This document shows, piece by piece, positions 1 through 8,274 of a stretch of 46,009 nt of DNA (position 1 is the stretch's first letter; each line of letters starts with the position of its first letter). Under the pieces are notes generated by a model that did no database searches, was not told the DNA's origin, and saw nothing but the letters and a program-made list of their open reading frames with translations. Source of the DNA: JANNYA01 sp031422315 (GTDB lineage Bacteria > Pseudomonadota > Gammaproteobacteria > Xanthomonadales > SZUA-5); NCBI GenBank assembly GCA_031422315.1, contig JANOQN010000005.1:1-46009 (forward strand), given 5' to 3'. The translations under genes and the position numbers were made by a program.

Positions 1-788
1 TCATCGTTGCCACCGCACACGACCAGGGTAATTCCGGCAGTGAATTCAGTTTTGCGCAAGTGCAATCGCTACAGTTTTTGGCGACACCAACCAGCGCTTT
101 GCTCGGCCTACCTTATCCGGTTTCCGTGCGCGTGCAATCAACCAATACGCCGTTTAAACCCAACGGTATAGTGCGCATTAGTGACGGCCGTGGCGGCAGC
201 TGTGCGATAACCCTGGCACCCACAGCGACCGCAAATCGTTCCGAAGGCAGTTGCCAAATGATTAGCTCGGGTAGCGCTGGTTCCGTGCAGCTAGAGGCAA
301 GCTACTCAACGTTTGAGGCGGCTTTTGCCTTAGCTAACGGCAACTCAATCAGTCCGGTCACGAGCTCGACGATTACCTTGACGCCAGCCCCGGAGAAGGT
401 CAGCTTCGAGTCCTGTATTCAATTTGCGAATGAGCGCGATGGGCAGGTGCAAATTAACGTACTGCGCCAGGGCATTAGCGATGTGGGCGTGCGCTTTGAG
501 CTGGTGCCGGGTGTCGGTACGGCAATCCCCAATGTCGATTTCTCGCCGCCCGCAGATGCTGTGTTTACCTGGCTCGGCAGCGACAGCACGCCGCGCTTGA
601 TCACAGTGGCATTTACCAACGACTCAGCCATAGAACAGGATGAGACGTTTCGCTATCGGCTGGTGAATGCCAGTGGTACCACCCTCGATCCGATAGCGCT
701 GGTTGAAGTCAGGATCGTTGATGACGATCGCAATCCGGATTTAGTCATGAGCACTGGCTTTGAATTTGATTGCCCGCTTCCTTTTTAG
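1..788 (+). CDS. 3' end of a large secreted Ig-like/Calx-beta protein (partial)
   Basis: The frame is open from the first bases of the window, so this is the C-terminal part of a longer gene; the GTG at 60 is not a convincing start. Residues read from about base 60 form an Ig-like repeat of the bacterial Big_3 type with a conserved Cys pair, followed by a Calx-beta-like domain ending in an acidic IVDDD motif. The protein ends with STGFEF plus a short Cys/Pro tail, resembling the GFE-type C-termini of other exoproteins in this window. Such repeat proteins are normally exported and act in adhesion or matrix formation; the actual role is unknown. Signal peptide and N-terminal domains lie outside the window. 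Confidence 0.8.
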   Translation, partial: IVATAHDQGNSGSEFSFAQVQSLQFLATPTSALLGLPYPVSVRVQSTNTPFKPNGIVRISDGRGGSCAITLAPTATANRSEGSCQMISSGSAGSVQLEASYSTFEAAFALANGNSISPVTSSTITLTPAPEKVSFESCIQFANERDGQVQINVLRQGISDVGVRFELVPGVGTAIPNVDFSPPADAVFTWLGSDSTPRLITVAFTNDSAIEQDETFRYRLVNASGTTLDPIALVEVRIVDDDRNPDLVMSTGFEFDCPLPF

Positions 789-1172
789 CTCGCGACTTGG
801 CGATTTCAAGCCGCCGATAGTCAATCTGTGAAATGCGCTGCCAAATGCACAAGCTAAATAAAACCCAAGCCCTCGCGTTTTAATGCAAATTTATTAGTTT
901 GCTAGGCATTTGCGCGGAGTAATTCGCTATTTGAAGGACTTTAGTCCACAAACTAGTGCTTTAGCATGCTCAATTGATCTGCTTGTTCAACGGTTTCACT
1001 ATGCCGCCAGCGCAAAATGCTAGCTTGGATGACGAGGTGTTGACTGGCTGCCTGTCAGCTTTCTTGTCGATTGATTTAGCCAATAGCGGGCACTACAAAT
1101 TGCCCACGATTTTGGGGCGCTGCGTCGCAGAAATTGCGTTAATCTAGCCAATAGATCAATTGGAAATGCGCC
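789..1172. other. Intergenic region with no recognisable gene
   Basis: This gap of about 380 bases separates two secreted-protein genes on the same strand. I see no coding sequence, no convincing terminator hairpin with a T-run and no good copy of the two-block promoter found elsewhere. A TGTCGATT at 1065 has no partner block at the right distance. The promoter of the 1173 gene presumably lies here but I cannot name it. Confidence 0.5.
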
Positions 1173-4100
1173 ATGCAAACTCACACACTCAAAGCATTTT
1201 TTGGCCTTTTGGCGCTCAGCCTTTGTGGTTTTGTTTCAGCACAGGCACTTTGGAATGGCGGCGGCGGACCGGATACGCGTTGGTCGTTAGGTGAAAATTG
1301 GCTTGGAGGCACCCCTCCAACACCGCCAAACGCAGGGGAAAACATTAGGTTTCAAAATTCAGCCATCGGCAACACGGCGCGCTATGACATGGTTTTTACG
1401 ACCATACCCTCAATCAGTGTGGAAAAATGTGGTTTCAATGCAGTAACTGATTCTGGCAATGTGTCGACAGTAACTGTCCAAGACATTTCCGGCAGCTGCA
1501 ACGACGTAGGGGCGAACCTCCAAAGCTTGTTGGAGATGCGCCTCACCTTAGGAGCGAACGCGTCCATCAATGCGTTAACCACCGATGCAGGCAATTCAAA
1601 CACGCGCAGATTTATCGTCAGGCAACCTGGAGGAATGGGTATCAGTGCCGGTGCGAATTTGGTGCTCAATTCCAATTCATCGCTGGGCGCAACCGGTGCG
1701 CAATCGATTTTAGACGTGACGTTGGCTATGGGGAACGGAATATTTAAAACGGGCAATGGCCGCGTCGATTTTTTGAATGCCAATACCTACGACGGCGAAA
1801 CGACGATTTCAACAGGCGTGCTTAATGTGGGCAATGCTCAAGCTTTAGGCGCTTCCGGCCCGGGTAACTTCACCTTGGTACGCTCAGTTGGCACGCTTGC
1901 AATAAGTTCCGGTAGTCCAGTAGGAGAGGAAATTCGCTTAGAAGACAATTCTGACGTGGCTGGAGAAGATCCAAATTTGGCAGGCGGCGGTAGTGTTAAT
2001 CATTCGATTAGTTTGCCCGTTGCCATCACGGGCGTGGCTACCAATCCTACCGGTGTATTCATAGCCAATGGTACGGAACTTCGACTGCTCGGCGGCATTA
2101 CCGCATCGGCAGCCGCCACGACGCGCGTTGAATACTTGAGTAAAGCCGCAGGTTCAATTATCGTTTTAGGCGGGCCAACCAACCACGGCGGTATGACCCG
2201 AATTGGCAACAATGCCACTTTACGGATCAGCGACCCTATCGTTAACAATAATCGGCTTTCCGACAATTCCATTATCAATATTGACACCGGCGGTCAGTTA
2301 CTTATTGCGCCGAATATGCCCAGCGTTGATACGATTTCCGGGTTGCAAGGTGCAGGTAATGTGCAGCTTTCCAACATAGACTTGACGCTTAACAGTGAAA
2401 TTGACACCACGTTCTCGGGAAATCTAAGCGGCGGTAGAGTCATCAAGTCTGGCTTCAGTGTTGTCACGCTCAGCGGGGCGTTTAATCCTGAGATATTGAG
2501 CATTAACCAAGGTGAAGTTGTGCTGCAAAGCGATTCCACAGCGCGTCTCCAACTGGGTGGTGGAAGGCTGGTAACCGCAGGTTCGCGCAAAGTTCTTGGC
2601 CTAGAACTTTTGAGTGCTCCTAGCTCAGTGTTGGATTTAAATGACGGATTTTTTGAAACATTGACGGTTGAGCCAAACGTGATCGCACCCAACGGAATTT
2701 CGATAGCAAGTGGCGCAATTGCTTTTAACTTGAGCGCGGGTAGCAGCGATCAAATCATGTTGGCCAATACCAATAATCTGGGCAGCGTTATTTTATCAGG
2801 GGGCGTGCTGCAATTTACTGGAAGCACCACCATTGGCGTTCCAACGATTATGCTCAACAATCAACGCCCGCCTGCGAATTTGATCTCAGGCACTTTCGCC
2901 GCACCTTTTGACAATCCCTCAGGCGGCACCGCGGTAATCAACAGCAATTCCTACAGCTACACCTACGCTGGCGGTGATGGCAACGATTTCGCGATTACAA
3001 GATTGGGTACGCCCGCAACCATTACCACGACGACGTTGCCAGATGCAGTTTTGAATCAACCTTACGTGGGAAACTTCATCGTATCGAGTGGCGGCACTGC
3101 GCCTTATTCATATGGCCTTGATTCCGGCGCACTTCCAGCCGGCCTTATGTTGCAGCCAAACGGTCAAATCACCGGTGCGCCGACGGCCTCCGGTACCTTT
3201 AACTTCGTAGTAGCAATGGCGGATGCCTCAATTCCCATGCCGCAAACCGACACCCAAGCGTTGACGTTGCGCGTGTTGGGCACCAATTACACCTGGACGG
3301 GTGAGGGCTCTACGCCACTTTGGAGCAACATCGGTAATTGGTTGCCTAATGTCGTGCCGCCGGCGGGTTCGAACTTAATTTTTCCATTAGGTGTGCCGAC
3401 GCCGGATCGTCTAACCAGCAATGATTTAGCAGCAGGAACGATATTCTCGTCGATCACCATCAATGACACCGAGTATCAATTGAGCGGCAATGCCCTTAGC
3501 CTCAGCTCGGCTAATCCGATTGTTTACTCGCCGCCCGCTTCGCCGGGCGCGCCCTCTGTGATTGCCCTTGCTGTCAGTGCTACTGCGGTGAACCCGAGGA
3601 TAAATATCAATCCGACTGGCGGCGCGTTTCAGCCGCAGCTGTTGGATATTGCAACGCCAACCAGCTTGTTGCGCTACATAGGTGAATTGCGAGTTGAAAT
3701 CGTTTGTGCATCCTGCTCGGCTGAAGCTGATATTGGACTTAAGCTCTCTAGCCCTGCAGGCAGTAGCCTGAGCGTATTTGCCCCCAATGGCGGCGTTGAA
3801 TTATTTGCCGCTACGCACGATGGCATTGCCCGCATCGAAGCCGGTACGTTAGTTGCCAATACCGCCAGTGCGCTGGGCAGCGTGACCGGTTCGGCGAGCG
3901 ATGGCACTGAAATTTGGCGCGGTGCACAGCTACTGATCTCGCCCAGCATAACCGCTGAGCACTTGAGCTTTAAAAATTTGGGAACCGGCAATACGCCCAT
4001 GTTGGTGCCACTGGCAGGCCCGCAAACTTTTGCAGGCCCGATTTTGGTCGAAAATGATTTCAGAATCATGGGATTGCCCGTGCCGTATTTTAATGTCACC

Positions 4101-7100
4101 TCCGATATGATCGGCGGCGGAAATATCCAAATAGTGCCGCAAGGCACCCCGCTTCGGAGCGCAAGCAGCCGTGAGCGCGCACTTGGCGGGCCAACGGGCG
4201 TCAGTTTTAGCGGCACATCGGTAAGTCGAACTGGCGGGTTAAGCGCTGACGCCAACGCGGTATTGCAACTCGATTCCGTTAATAAATTTCCGGCTACTAC
4301 CAACATTGTTTTGCCGGCGTTTTCGCGCTTAGTTGTCAATGCCGCACAAACAATCGCAGGTCTCACCGGTTCAGGCGCGCTGGAATTCGGCAATGCGACT
4401 TTGACCCTAAATCATGACGACACAAAAACGTTTGACGGCTTACTTAGCGGCGTAAACGGCGTGCTCGCCTTTAACAGCAGCGGCGGCACTGGGCGATTGC
4501 GGGTAACCAGCCTTGCCCCGTTAAATAGTGCAAGTTACCGCGTGGGTAGCGGCACTTTGGATTTAGAAGGTAACTCATCAACTGGCGCTGTACGCATTGG
4601 CAATGGCATTTTGGCGGGCAACGGCGCAACTTCAGGCGTGGTTGAAAATCTGCCAGGCGCAACCGGAAAAATTGCGCCATTGCTGGCAGATTTAGGCACT
4701 GGAAATCTCAACATAGGCGCCAGCTTAACCTACGAAGCAACCGTCAATGGCGCACCAGCTGGCGCGCACTCTGAATTGCAAGTTACCGGCTCGGTGGTCA
4801 TTGGCGCTACCGCTGCGCTGAATGTATTGAGCAGCACCACCATAACCATTGGCACGACGATAACGATTATTAGTAACGATGGCCCGGATCCGGTTATTGG
4901 CAATTTTACAGGTTTGCTTGATGGTGCCATCGTTACCGCAAGTAACGGCCAGACTTTTGCCATTGACTATCAAGGCGGTGATGGCAATGACGTGACCCTA
5001 ACTAGATCCGCAGGCACGATCAACGTCACAATTTCCAATATCAGTGTCACTGAGGGGCTATCCGGCACAACCACCGCAAATATCGAATTTACCCGTAGTG
5101 CAAGCGGTTCAACTTTTACAGTGAATGGGCTACTGACCAGCGGCACAGCAGACGCTGCCGACTATGTCGCCGGAGCGGTCGTCGCAAACTTTAGTGCCAC
5201 GGGGCCAAACATAGTCAGCGTGCCGATTCAAATCACCGGCGACAATATCGTCGAAGGCGCTGAGACTCTCAGCGTGGTTGTTGCTTCAGCACCATCAGGC
5301 GTCAATCCAATTACTAGTGGCGTTGTTACTATCCTCAACGACGATACCAGCAGCATTGCCTTCAGCGCCTCGAGCGCCTTAGAAGGCAATGGCGGCGGCA
5401 CCGGCCCAGCGCCGTTGGTGATTAGCTTGAGCAACCCTATTCAAGGCGTAGTGAGCTTTAATATGGCCAGCACCGGCGGCACCGCGACTTCCGGTTTGGA
5501 TTACACGGCATTCAATCAAGTGTTGAGTGTGACTTCACCTCTAACGCAAGCGAATCCAACGCTAGATGTTGTGCGCGATGCGATAGTAGAAGCAGATGAG
5601 AGCGTTAGTTTCACGCTGTCTGGATTGATTTTGCCTTCTGGAATTTCGCCAGCAGATGTCACGCTGGTGGCTGCCAGCGCTCAGCACCTTATTCAAAACG
5701 ACGACTCCGCAACTATTAGCGTAACCGCAACGACGCAAGCGGAAGGCAATAGCGCCAATACGCCATTTATTATTGGACTGACACTCAGCGCGCCGGTGCA
5801 GGGCGACGTAACTGTTCGCTACACGCCAACACAGCTTGCTGGCGACACCGCGACGCCAATCACTGATTTCGCAACAGCGCCACAGGTAGCGATATTTGGA
5901 TCGGGCGTTACTAGCACGAGCGTAACCATTCAAGTGGTGGGCGATACCGTCGTAGAACCTGATGAAACCTTCAGCAGCGTGCTCGATCAGCTCACAACAG
6001 TTGGTGGCGTAAGTGCCTCAGCCGTTACGTTTGGACTTTTGAATAAAGTCACGATCCAAAACGACGATTTAAACGCAGCGACGACCACGACACTATCAAT
6101 TAGCCCAAGCCCGAGCACAGCCGGGCAGGCTTACACCGCAACCGCCGTTGTGCGAAACGTGGGGCCAACATTCCCGACCGGCACAGTGATCATCAGCACA
6201 GTGCCACCCAGCAGCGAAACCTGTAATACGCCAGCGCTGGTGTTTTTAACCAGTGACACCAGTACCGGCAGCTGCCAAATTACCTCGGCGCTGCCTGGCG
6301 TGCGAACGTTCGTCGCGACGTATGTTCCGACTGGCGCGTTTACTGCATCAACCTCTGCCAATGTGCCGCATGTAGTACGCGGCGAAATTGGCAATTTGCA
6401 AATCTCAAGCAATTTGCCCGCAGGCGTGGTAACCGGCCAGCCGTACACCATCACGGTTGGATTAGTGCCCACACTTGCAGGCGCGCCCGCGCCTACAGGC
6501 AATGTCGCTATCCAACATTTCCCCTCGCCACAATTGGATAGTGGTGCGATGGTGGGCGGCACCGTGAGCATTGCAACCTTCTCTAGCACCGCAGTCATCA
6601 AGACGCTGTTTGTCAGCTATACCGACCCAACCGGTGTTTACCCAAATCGTAGCTCGGCGTTCGCGCAGGTGGTCAACAAAGCCGATGTAGCGTTGAGCAG
6701 TTTGAACAGCACGCCGCAGCCGTCAACGGTGGGTCAGCCAGTTATCGCGAGCTTTGCATTGAGCGTAGTTGCGCCCGGCCTTGGCATTCCAACCGGTACC
6801 GTCACGGTAACCGACGGCGTCGATCAATGCATCGCAACCCTACCTGCAACCAGCTGCGTGATTACCCTGCGCACAGCGGGCAATCGCACGCTGACCTATC
6901 GCTACGATGGCAGCATCGACTACAACGCCGGTTTGGCAACCCGCCCGCATACGGTGGGCAATAGCGCAAACGGCTCTGACGTGGAAATCACCGTCAGCAA
7001 TGGCGTGACGGTTGTGCCGCAAGATCGTTTCGTGCAATACGCAGTGCGCAGCCGTTTGGTAGCCGGCGATGCCGCATCAAACGTACGCATTCAAGCCGCA

Positions 7101-7397
7101 GTTCCAGCTGGCATCGTCAGCCAAATTTGGAGCTGCGTCGCGGAAAATGGCGCAACTTGCCCGCCGAACAGCACCAATGTAAACGGCGCAATTGATGCGA
7201 TCGTGACGCTACCGCAAGCGGGCAGCGCGTTGATTGTAGTCAGTGCACTTACCCAAGCCGCCGAAGGCCGCGTACAGTTCAACGCCACCGCCAGCGTGGC
7301 GGCACCTGTGATTGATCCAAACCCGCAAAACAATAGCGCGACGGATAATGACGTGATTTCGAATACCGCCACAGAAAGCGGATTTGAGGACGAATAG
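1173..7397 (+). CDS. Giant secreted autotransporter-repeat / Ig / Calx-beta exoprotein, 2074 aa
   Basis: The N-terminus has a Sec signal peptide (basic start, hydrophobic core, cut near FVSAQA, about residue 24). Next comes a beta-helix-like region with an autotransporter-associated strand repeat (GVLNVGNAQALGASG, about residues 215-230). A putative Ig domain of the He_PIG type follows at about 613-700, then a second beta-helix block that opens with a TW-x-G...W...NW motif echoing the N-terminus. About three Calx-beta repeats with NDD ends occupy roughly 1283-1630. Big_3-like Ig repeats follow at about 1634-1925, then a DUF11-like end domain. There is no C-terminal outer-membrane barrel. The protein ends ESGFEDE, a variant of the GFE tail. 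It is likely a secreted adhesin or matrix protein; substrate and partner are unknown. The ribosome binding site is weak. Confidence 0.85.
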   Translation: MQTHTLKAFFGLLALSLCGFVSAQALWNGGGGPDTRWSLGENWLGGTPPTPPNAGENIRFQNSAIGNTARYDMVFTTIPSISVEKCGFNAVTDSGNVSTVTVQDISGSCNDVGANLQSLLEMRLTLGANASINALTTDAGNSNTRRFIVRQPGGMGISAGANLVLNSNSSLGATGAQSILDVTLAMGNGIFKTGNGRVDFLNANTYDGETTISTGVLNVGNAQALGASGPGNFTLVRSVGTLAISSGSPVGEEIRLEDNSDVAGEDPNLAGGGSVNHSISLPVAITGVATNPTGVFIANGTELRLLGGITASAAATTRVEYLSKAAGSIIVLGGPTNHGGMTRIGNNATLRISDPIVNNNRLSDNSIINIDTGGQLLIAPNMPSVDTISGLQGAGNVQLSNIDLTLNSEIDTTFSGNLSGGRVIKSGFSVVTLSGAFNPEILSINQGEVVLQSDSTARLQLGGGRLVTAGSRKVLGLELLSAPSSVLDLNDGFFETLTVEPNVIAPNGISIASGAIAFNLSAGSSDQIMLANTNNLGSVILSGGVLQFTGSTTIGVPTIMLNNQRPPANLISGTFAAPFDNPSGGTAVINSNSYSYTYAGGDGNDFAITRLGTPATITTTTLPDAVLNQPYVGNFIVSSGGTAPYSYGLDSGALPAGLMLQPNGQITGAPTASGTFNFVVAMADASIPMPQTDTQALTLRVLGTNYTWTGEGSTPLWSNIGNWLPNVVPPAGSNLIFPLGVPTPDRLTSNDLAAGTIFSSITINDTEYQLSGNALSLSSANPIVYSPPASPGAPSVIALAVSATAVNPRININPTGGAFQPQLLDIATPTSLLRYIGELRVEIVCASCSAEADIGLKLSSPAGSSLSVFAPNGGVELFAATHDGIARIEAGTLVANTASALGSVTGSASDGTEIWRGAQLLISPSITAEHLSFKNLGTGNTPMLVPLAGPQTFAGPILVENDFRIMGLPVPYFNVTSDMIGGGNIQIVPQGTPLRSASSRERALGGPTGVSFSGTSVSRTGGLSADANAVLQLDSVNKFPATTNIVLPAFSRLVVNAAQTIAGLTGSGALEFGNATLTLNHDDTKTFDGLLSGVNGVLAFNSSGGTGRLRVTSLAPLNSASYRVGSGTLDLEGNSSTGAVRIGNGILAGNGATSGVVENLPGATGKIAPLLADLGTGNLNIGASLTYEATVNGAPAGAHSELQVTGSVVIGATAALNVLSSTTITIGTTITIISNDGPDPVIGNFTGLLDGAIVTASNGQTFAIDYQGGDGNDVTLTRSAGTINVTISNISVTEGLSGTTTANIEFTRSASGSTFTVNGLLTSGTADAADYVAGAVVANFSATGPNIVSVPIQITGDNIVEGAETLSVVVASAPSGVNPITSGVVTILNDDTSSIAFSASSALEGNGGGTGPAPLVISLSNPIQGVVSFNMASTGGTATSGLDYTAFNQVLSVTSPLTQANPTLDVVRDAIVEADESVSFTLSGLILPSGISPADVTLVAASAQHLIQNDDSATISVTATTQAEGNSANTPFIIGLTLSAPVQGDVTVRYTPTQLAGDTATPITDFATAPQVAIFGSGVTSTSVTIQVVGDTVVEPDETFSSVLDQLTTVGGVSASAVTFGLLNKVTIQNDDLNAATTTTLSISPSPSTAGQAYTATAVVRNVGPTFPTGTVIISTVPPSSETCNTPALVFLTSDTSTGSCQITSALPGVRTFVATYVPTGAFTASTSANVPHVVRGEIGNLQISSNLPAGVVTGQPYTITVGLVPTLAGAPAPTGNVAIQHFPSPQLDSGAMVGGTVSIATFSSTAVIKTLFVSYTDPTGVYPNRSSAFAQVVNKADVALSSLNSTPQPSTVGQPVIASFALSVVAPGLGIPTGTVTVTDGVDQCIATLPATSCVITLRTAGNRTLTYRYDGSIDYNAGLATRPHTVGNSANGSDVEITVSNGVTVVPQDRFVQYAVRSRLVAGDAASNVRIQAAVPAGIVSQIWSCVAENGATCPPNSTNVNGAIDAIVTLPQAGSALIVVSALTQAAEGRVQFNATASVAAPVIDPNPQNNSATDNDVISNTATESGFEDE

Positions 7398-7435
7398 GGC
7401 GTAAAGCTGCTTCTTAGGTCAGTGTTTGCATGAAA

Positions 7436-7463
7436 CTACCCGCCCATTGAGATGGACGGGTAG
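7436..7463 (+). terminator. Strong hairpin after the giant exoprotein gene
   Basis: Two 12-base arms (7436-7447 and 7452-7463) pair with one mismatch around a TGAG loop. The hairpin lies 39 bases after the stop of the upstream gene and before the sigma factor. It lacks a clear T-run, so it may be a weak intrinsic terminator or an mRNA 3'-end stabiliser. Confidence 0.5.
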
Positions 7464-7520
7464 ATCAATTTCGAACTATGCTTTACGAACTCGCGTATTG
7501 CGTTCGAAGCGGTCAAATTG

Positions 7521-8003
7521 ATGGCAAAGTTCGACGATATTTACCAGCAGCTTAAAGCCATCGCTAGTCGTGAACTATCGCGCCGACAGCGCGATACGCT
7601 CAATACTACCGGCTTGGTGCATGAAGCCTTTATCAAGCTAGCGAGCAGTGATCTTGAGATGGATCGCGTGCATCGTATCAACTTGGTCACCCGGGTGATG
7701 CGGCAAATTACCATTGACTATGGGCGCGCAAAAGCTGCGAATAAACGCAGCGGCTTGCCGATAGGGATGGAGATGCTTGAAACGCTGAGCCAAGCCGCGC
7801 AGCCAGACGGCTTTGATCAAGCGGCGTTCGAACAATCGCTATCACAGCTGGAAACGCAGCATCCGCGTATGGCGCGCGTGCTTGAGTTATCGTACTTTGC
7901 CGGTGTTGATAACGATGAAATTGCCGGGTTGCTGGACATCAACTTGCGCACCGTGCAGCGGGATTTGTTAGCGGCGCGCATTTTGTTGAGCGTGAATGTG
8001 TAG
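7521..8003 (+). CDS. ECF sigma factor of the TIGR02999 / ECF43-like type
   Basis: This is a 160-residue RNA polymerase sigma factor with sigma-2 at about residues 5-80 and sigma-4 at about 105-157 (helix-turn-helix DNDEIAGLLDINLRTVQRD). The segment LNTTGLVHEAFIKLA (about 27-41) is the signature of the TIGR02999 family: the acidic residues most ECF factors carry in region 2.2 are replaced by Thr29-Thr30. In the related Vibrio EcfP and Xanthomonas EcfK, a partner Ser/Thr kinase phosphorylates a threonine in this region to switch the factor on. A kinase gene lies 127 bases downstream, fitting that pairing. No anti-sigma gene is seen. ATG 7521 is chosen over the adjacent TTG 7518. It probably reads the two-block promoters described in this window, but this is inference. 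Confidence 0.9.
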   Translation: MAKFDDIYQQLKAIASRELSRRQRDTLNTTGLVHEAFIKLASSDLEMDRVHRINLVTRVMRQITIDYGRAKAANKRSGLPIGMEMLETLSQAAQPDGFDQAAFEQSLSQLETQHPRMARVLELSYFAGVDNDEIAGLLDINLRTVQRDLLAARILLSVNV

Positions 8004-8067
8004 CGCATTGCCATCGGGAGCGCTCTTTTGATCAGAAAACCTCTTGCTCAAAATATATCTTCGAGGG

Positions 8068-8093
8068 TGTCGTTTGCGGGGTGGATTCTCGTA
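8068..8093 (+). promoter_or_regulatory. Putative ECF-type promoter, copy a (kinase)
   Basis: TGTCGTTT at 8068-8075, ten bases, then TTCTCGTA at 8086-8093. An A/T tract (CAAAATATATCTT) lies just upstream. The ATG of the kinase leader frame is 37 bases downstream. The hairpin left-arm sequence AAGCCGC is present at 8104-8110 but has no pairing right arm here. Confidence 0.7.
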
Positions 8094-8130
8094 GTAAATC
8101 AATAAGCCGCCATTGAAACATTCAAGAATC

Positions 8131-8265
8131 ATGCATCCACTATTGGTACAACTCTTCCGCGATGCGCTTGATCTAGCGCCGCAGGCGCGCAGCGCATATT
8201 TAGATGCGCTGGACATCGCGCCTGAGTTGCGCGCTCAGATAGCCGGGCTTTTAAGGATCGCTTAG
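8131..8265 (+). pseudogene. Kinase N-terminal leader, cut off by an in-frame amber codon
   Basis: From ATG 8131 the frame encodes 44 residues closely matching the N-terminus of the kinases at 17204 and 32149 (M-x-P-x-L-x-QLFRDALDL ... LRAQI-x-x-LL). It then meets TAG at 8263-8265. The same frame continues open straight into the kinase domain. Where the paralogue at 32149 has Glu in LLLTAEATQ, this gene has the stop, so a single CAG or GAG to TAG change explains it. The piece is either the broken 5' end of the kinase gene or its true start if the amber codon is read through. Confidence 0.7.
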
Positions 8266-8274
8266 CATACAGAA

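Noticed and set aside
1065..1090. TGTCGATT before the 2074 aa gene as another promoter copy
   Set aside because: No second block at the 10-nt distance, and the site is 100 bases from the start.
3674..4393. 239 aa frame on the minus strand inside the giant exoprotein
   Set aside because: It is a shadow of a strong plus-strand repeat protein, with no ribosome site or recognisable domain.
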